A DNA stretch of 64,000 bases from Chitinophagaceae bacterium (GTDB lineage Bacteria > Bacteroidota > Bacteroidia > Chitinophagales > Chitinophagaceae): assembly GCA_016787085.1 (NCBI GenBank), contig JAEUVJ010000059.1:1-64000 (forward strand), in the 5' to 3' direction. The position numbers and the translations under genes were made by a program. Under the pieces are notes generated by a model that saw nothing but the letters and a program-made list of their open reading frames with translations, was not told the DNA's origin and did no database searches. This document shows, in pieces, positions 60,006 through 64,000 of this stretch. How positions within the stretch are numbered: the first letter of the stretch is position 1; every line of letters starts with the position of its first letter.

Positions 60006-61376
60006 TCATTTCAAATGCGGGCTTTCAAATCCTAATTTTTTTAACCCCTGCTTTATTTCAGGACAACTCATGAATAAATTCCACAATAAGCCGCTGCGAT
60101 AGTTTTCCATCATTACTACTATTGGTCCCTGGTCAATAGCGAGATAATGCGGCAGATACCAGTCAGCTGTTTCGCTGAAGGCATCATAAAATCCATAAGG
60201 TCCCCAGAGTTTATCCTTCCTATCCGTGTACCAATGTTTCATCGCTGCCATAGATGGCTGTGGTGTGTATGGAAAAGATGAGAGCGCCGCTGTAGGGGAT
60301 ATCACTCCCAGGTCTCTTTTCACCGTAGGTGCATGTCCGGCATATCCCCTTATTGAGTAACTTGATGTAAGTCCCCAGCTATCCGGGCCGTATCCTTTGA
60401 ACTTTTTCGGGTTGTCCACGCACCATTGATAATTGATCATAGCCTGGTTCACACATTCTTCCCAGTAATCCGCATACTTATCTTTTAGTCCTCTCGGGTC
60501 AAGACCAAGATAAGAATAATGTGCCCAGAATAAAGGCCCGCCATTGTATGCATCACCCTGGTGTTTCATCTGTAACTTATATGGATAAGATGAAACAATA
60601 CTATCGGTCTTGTTCACATCTTTTATTTTCCCGTTCTCAGCCCATCCCTCATGATATACTTCTGCCGGTACAGGATGCGTGGGAGAAGAGGCAGCCAGCA
60701 CATACATGATCAGGCATTCATTATAACCTCTCACGTCAAAATTCATTTCCCATCCGTAGTTAGGACTCCAGTGCCAGTACAGTACATTTTTACCGTTGCG
60801 ATACCAGTTAAAATCTATTTCCTTCCATAGCTTATCGGCTCTTGCCGCCAATGTCTTTTCTTCTGCCGTACCATTTTGGAAATATTGCCGTACACAAAGC
60901 AGTCCCTGTGCCATAAAAGAACTTTCTACTAGGTCGCCACCATCATCCTTCCGGCTGAAAGGCTTTACTTTTCCGGTCTCCCCATTCCACCAATGAGGCC
61001 AGGCGCCATGAAAGCGGTCGGCTGTTTCCAGGAAATGAATGATCTTTCCCAATTGTTGTATACCTTCTGCACGGGTGACAAACCCTCTTTCGATACCCAC
61101 CAATAAAGCCATTACCCCAAACCCACCGCCACCGCTGGTGACGATATTTTTATCATTCTGCGGATAAATATTATCGGCATGGAACCGTTCTCTTGCTAAT
61201 CCGCTTACAGGTTCGGCCCCTTCAAAGAAGTATTGAAATGTTTGCTTCTGCACCGTTCTGAACAAAGCGGTGTCGGCCGGAGATACAGGATCAGTATTTG
61301 CGGTCATTACTTTTTTTCCGGGATCACAGGCAGTAACAAATACTATGCATATAATCCAATAGATAATTTGCTTCAT
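60006..61376 (-). CDS. GH144-family beta-1,2-glucanase or sophorohydrolase-like lipoprotein
   Basis: The 456-residue lipoprotein (lipid Cys17 in VFVTAC) has the glucoamylase-like (alpha/alpha)6 domain of GH144: TFQYFFEGAEPVSGLARERFH, SGGGGFGVMALLVGIERGF, GAWPHWWNG, GGDLVESSFMAQGLL, GYNECLIMYVLAASSP and GYGPDSWGLTSSYSIRGY. As I recall, the founding member is a Chitinophaga endo-beta-1,2-glucanase, and a related Parabacteroides enzyme releases sophorose. Activity here is expected on beta-1,2-glucan. It lies between the LamG gene (terminator between them) and the FGE gene, in a PUL that also has a GH3. Confidence 0.88.
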   Translation of the reverse strand: MKQIIYWIICIVFVTACDPGKKVMTANTDPVSPADTALFRTVQKQTFQYFFEGAEPVSGLARERFHADNIYPQNDKNIVTSGGGGFGVMALLVGIERGFVTRAEGIQQLGKIIHFLETADRFHGAWPHWWNGETGKVKPFSRKDDGGDLVESSFMAQGLLCVRQYFQNGTAEEKTLAARADKLWKEIDFNWYRNGKNVLYWHWSPNYGWEMNFDVRGYNECLIMYVLAASSPTHPVPAEVYHEGWAENGKIKDVNKTDSIVSSYPYKLQMKHQGDAYNGGPLFWAHYSYLGLDPRGLKDKYADYWEECVNQAMINYQWCVDNPKKFKGYGPDSWGLTSSYSIRGYAGHAPTVKRDLGVISPTAALSSFPYTPQPSMAAMKHWYTDRKDKLWGPYGFYDAFSETADWYLPHYLAIDQGPIVVMMENYRSGLLWNLFMSCPEIKQGLKKLGFESPHLK

Positions 61377-61447
61377 GACGGTTTAATTATGAACCCTGCC
61401 AGTCGTGACGGGACTCTTTTTGGTACAATGGTAAAGAAATGTTTTTA

Positions 61448-61487
61448 AAAAAATAAGAGGCCGCCTGGTATGTACCGGCAACCTCTT
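61448..61487 (-). terminator. Terminator between the LamG and GH144 genes
   Basis: On the minus strand AAGAGG-ttgCCGGTA-ca-TACCaGGcgg-CCTCTT is a two-part stem followed by ATTTTTTT. It lies 52 bases after the LamG stop and 72 bases before the GH144 start. It would reduce enzyme transcripts relative to susCD-LamG, or mean that GH144 has its own promoter. Confidence 0.7.
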
Positions 61488-61538
61488 TTTGACTGCTCTG
61501 CCTGCTAAATAAATCGCTTCTCTTTTTTGCCGGTTCAA

Positions 61539-62423
61539 TTATTTATTCGCCTTGCCCAGGTTATGAAGGGCTTTGATATGTGCATCAGGCAATGTCTTAT
61601 TAAATATCCTCAGTTCATCTACCTGACCTGTCATAGCCGCAAAAGCAACATCTGCACTCACGGGCATGCCCGCCGCATTGTAATTCGCTCCTATCAATAC
61701 CTGGCTGGGTTCATACGATTTGAATAAATTGTTTCCTACACCCCGGTTGGGGAAATTGCCCACCTTCACGCCATTCATCCAGTTGTTGAATACGCCGGTA
61801 TTGTAATCATAACTAAGCACAATATGCACCCAGTTGTTCAGGTTGGTTTTATCCAGTACATTATTGAGGTTATCCTGTGTACCACCACCTACTGTTAAAA
61901 ACGTAGGATTGATCCGCAGTATCGAGTCGTTAGTAGCGGGATACCCATTCGTGTTTAATGCAAAATTGATATTGCCATTAAATATCCCCGGTCTTGCAAG
62001 CTGAAATACCATAGTTCTCTTAGATCCATTGTTCTTCACTTTTACCCAGACACTGATACTCCAGTTCTTCAATGAATCTGTTTTAAAGGCGTTGAACTGG
62101 TTGGAGAAAAAAACATAGCCGGCTGCAAGGGCCAGGGCTTTGCCCCTGACACCCCCGGCTACATAGCTGTCATTAGCAGATGATGCCGGAGCGGTTCCGC
62201 TTTTCATTTCATTCTTGGTATCCTCAAAGCCCCAGTAGGCAACTAAGTTCTCAGGAAACACCTCATCAGAACTGTTATATCCATCTATTTTTCCTTCATA
62301 ATCTGCCGGGTTCACCGAAGGCAGGTTGTTGGGATTGCCATCTTTTTTGCATGATGTGACCGCCACGGCGATAAAAACAAAACAGGCAACTCCATTTTTT
62401 ATATATGATTTTAAGAATTTCAT
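61539..62423 (-). CDS. LamG-like (concanavalin A-fold) glycan-binding lipoprotein
   Basis: The 294-residue lipoprotein (lipid Cys25 in AVAVTSC) has a LamG/concanavalin A-like domain at ~60-290: LVAYWGFEDTKNE, WSISVWVKVKNNGSKRTMVFQL, WVHIVLSYDYNTGVFNNWMNGVKVG and GQVDELRIFNKTLPDAHIKAL. Such lipoproteins take the SusE/F place in many PULs as surface glycan-binding proteins. It follows susD after 27 bases. Binding of beta-1,2-glucan is inferred from the neighbouring GH144 and GH3. Confidence 0.85.
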   Translation of the reverse strand: MKFLKSYIKNGVACFVFIAVAVTSCKKDGNPNNLPSVNPADYEGKIDGYNSSDEVFPENLVAYWGFEDTKNEMKSGTAPASSANDSYVAGGVRGKALALAAGYVFFSNQFNAFKTDSLKNWSISVWVKVKNNGSKRTMVFQLARPGIFNGNINFALNTNGYPATNDSILRINPTFLTVGGGTQDNLNNVLDKTNLNNWVHIVLSYDYNTGVFNNWMNGVKVGNFPNRGVGNNLFKSYEPSQVLIGANYNAAGMPVSADVAFAAMTGQVDELRIFNKTLPDAHIKALHNLGKANK

Positions 62424-62450
62424 TTTTTACAATTTAAGTTTATCAAAAAA

Positions 62451-64000
62451 TCAATACCCCGGGTTTTGGGTTAGCACACCTGCACTTAAGTCAATCTGGG
62501 TTTGCGGTATGGGCAGTAAGACATCGCGGCTGTTACTGAAGGCGGTTTTGCCGGCAGCGTGTAATGCGTCCTGTGCAATTCCCCACCTGACAATATCAAA
62601 GAACCTGTCATGCTCCATGGCCAGTTCTACCCGGCGTTCCTGGTGGATAGCAGTTCTCAATGTTGCCTGGTCAGTAGTAGTAATATCCGGCAATGTACCA
62701 GCCGGTGCGCCAATTCTTGCCCTGCCCCGTACGGAATTCAGTGCATTCCTTGCTGCAGTAATATTGGCATCGCCACCTGCTTCATTGGCAGCTTCCGCAT
62801 ACATCAGCACTACATCCGCATAACGGAGAATGCGGACATTCATCCAGTAACCGAACCTGTGCCCGATTGATGTACGCAATGAGGGGTTGGTATATACTTT
62901 ATTATTATACCGGGGGTTGGGTAACCCAACCGGCAGATTCTCCCCGTAAATGGTCTGGTACGTAGTGGTAGCTGTACTGGTGTACATGATTGTCCTGTTT
63001 TTCCTCGGGTCATTAGCTTCATAGGCTGCCTCCAGAAAAGTACTGGGTGTATTCCATCCCCAGCCCTGGTCCCATACGCCTGATCCCCTGATCCCTTGTA
63101 TCTGCGCATACTGAACACCGTTGGCTGTTTGAATAGCTGCCGAAGCTGTAGCCTGCACTTCAAACACAGACTCTTTACTGTTCTCTCCTTCTTCACGGAA
63201 TATCTTATCATACGTTGTGGAAAGATTGTACTGGCCCGATGTGATCACAGCATTAGCCGCGGCCATAGCCATCGCCCATTTTTGCTGTGTCAGGTAAACT
63301 TTAGCCAGTAACCCATTAGCAGCCCCGCTGGTTGCACGACCAACAAATTTGAGATCCCAGCTTAACGGCAGGTTAGCCGCCGCAAATGTGAGGTCACTTT
63401 CAACAAAAGTATATATCTGTGCCGCTGTGCTTTGTGGTACGTTATTCTGTGCTGCAGGATCGCTGAATAATGTATCAATCAAAGGCACTCTTCCAAAGAA
63501 ACGAACCAGATTAAAATAAGCATACGCTCTCAGAAATCTCGCTTCGGCCAGTGTCTGCTGTTTAATAGCATCGGTAGCTACAATGGTAGTATTGGTATTC
63601 ACCTCTTTGATCGTACTGTTACATTTGTTGATCAATCCATAGTATCCCAGCCAAAGTGTATTACAAAAACCATTGCTCGGCAATACAGGAAAATTATCCA
63701 TGGTGATCGCATTGGAGCCGCCATCTGCCGGTGTGCTCCCTTTATCTGCATCATCACTGCGGATACTCGCAGCTGTGATAAAAGACTGGCTGTGCACATT
63801 AAAACTTCTCAGGTCATTATACGCCCCGAAAATGAACTGATCATAAGGACCTGAACCGCCGGGATAAGGATAATTATCCGCATCATAACCACCCTGGCGC
63901 TCTGTATCCAGTAATCTTTTGCATCCGGTTGCAAACAGCAATATGCCTGCAACTATGAAAACCAGGCAAGCCAGCCGGGATGTTTGATTAAATAGTGTCA
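62451..64000 (-). CDS. SusD/RagB-family lipoprotein, start beyond the window (third PUL)
   Basis: The reading frame is open to the right edge. It encodes ...LFNQTSRLACLVFIVAG, a lipoprotein signal ending LLFATGC, then the mature protein and the SusD tail VELAMEHDRFFDIVRWGIAQ ... LLPIPQTQIDLSAGVLTQNPGY. At least 515 residues are present and only a few codons should be missing. SusD lids a SusC channel; the partner susC should lie just beyond the edge. GH144, GH3 and LamG genes downstream suggest beta-1,2-gluco-oligosaccharides. Confidence 0.95.
   Translation of the reverse strand, partial: TLFNQTSRLACLVFIVAGILLFATGCKRLLDTERQGGYDADNYPYPGGSGPYDQFIFGAYNDLRSFNVHSQSFITAASIRSDDADKGSTPADGGSNAITMDNFPVLPSNGFCNTLWLGYYGLINKCNSTIKEVNTNTTIVATDAIKQQTLAEARFLRAYAYFNLVRFFGRVPLIDTLFSDPAAQNNVPQSTAAQIYTFVESDLTFAAANLPLSWDLKFVGRATSGAANGLLAKVYLTQQKWAMAMAAANAVITSGQYNLSTTYDKIFREEGENSKESVFEVQATASAAIQTANGVQYAQIQGIRGSGVWDQGWGWNTPSTFLEAAYEANDPRKNRTIMYTSTATTTYQTIYGENLPVGLPNPRYNNKVYTNPSLRTSIGHRFGYWMNVRILRYADVVLMYAEAANEAGGDANITAARNALNSVRGRARIGAPAGTLPDITTTDQATLRTAIHQERRVELAMEHDRFFDIVRWGIAQDALHAAGKTAFSNSRDVLLPIPQTQIDLSAGVLTQNPGY

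Noticed and set aside
1..64000. Search by eye for CRISPR arrays, tRNA or rRNA genes, insertion sequences and phage genes
   Set aside because: No regularly spaced direct repeats, cloverleaf-like segments, transposase or integrase proteins were recognised; a short tRNA could still be missed without a covariance search.

Overview
The window looks like chromosomal DNA from a member of the Bacteroidota, most likely a Chitinophagaceae-type soil or plant-associated glycan degrader. The evidence is three SusC/SusD-type loci, many exported lipoproteins, a T9SS-type C-terminal sorting domain on a secreted amylase, a FlgD-like gliding/T9SS-style C-terminus, and SusD proteins that all end in NPGY. No tRNA, rRNA, insertion sequence, phage gene or CRISPR array was recognised. 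The identification rests on family recognition and motif reading, not on database searches.

Layout. (1) 1-1991: the end of a ribosomal operon (rplM-rpsI-rpsB, minus strand) with a hairpin leader before rplM, then an HD-domain protein. (2) 1996-13951 (minus): a beta-1,4-galactan PUL, susC-susD-susE-susF-like-GH53-(GH2::GH53 fusion); a perfect 23-bp palindrome precedes susC. (3) 14196-20794 (plus): a GH65 lipoprotein, then a cassette of an unknown small exported protein, two vanadium-haloperoxidase/PAP2-type lipoproteins and an outer-membrane barrel. (4) 20959-29130: disaccharide modules. LacI-MFS-trehalase on the plus strand converges with MFS-fructokinase-amylosucrase on the minus strand; the latter has a perfect LacI-type operator. 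(5) 29321-43076: a second SusC/SusD pair followed by two ~1100-residue VCBS/UnbV lipoproteins and no enzyme, divergent from a second LacI regulator. (6) 43098-46729: a secreted T9SS alpha-amylase followed by a NUDIX-derived regulator. (7) 46868-55685: core and miscellaneous genes (ligA, DUF2461, asd with an apparent peptide-leader attenuator, a lamin-tail protein, a PfkB kinase, a TetR regulator with a PaaE-like reductase). (8) 55696-64000 (minus): a third PUL, SusD (cut by the window edge)-LamG lipoprotein-GH144-FGE-esterase-GH3, which best fits beta-1,2-glucan use.

How the parts fit. Surface SusCD pairs with SusE/F or LamG binding proteins would import oligosaccharides. Lipoprotein and periplasmic hydrolases (GH53, GH2, GH65, GH144, GH3) would cut them. 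MFS permeases would feed cytoplasmic trehalase and amylosucrase/fructokinase. Regulation appears to be by two LacI paralogues with nearly identical recognition helices, a NUDIX-type regulator, and terminators that separate binding-protein genes from enzyme genes. The observations most worth a second look are the haloperoxidase cassette, the enzyme-less SusCD-UnbV locus, the promoter element shared by the galactan susC and the amylase, and the asd leader.
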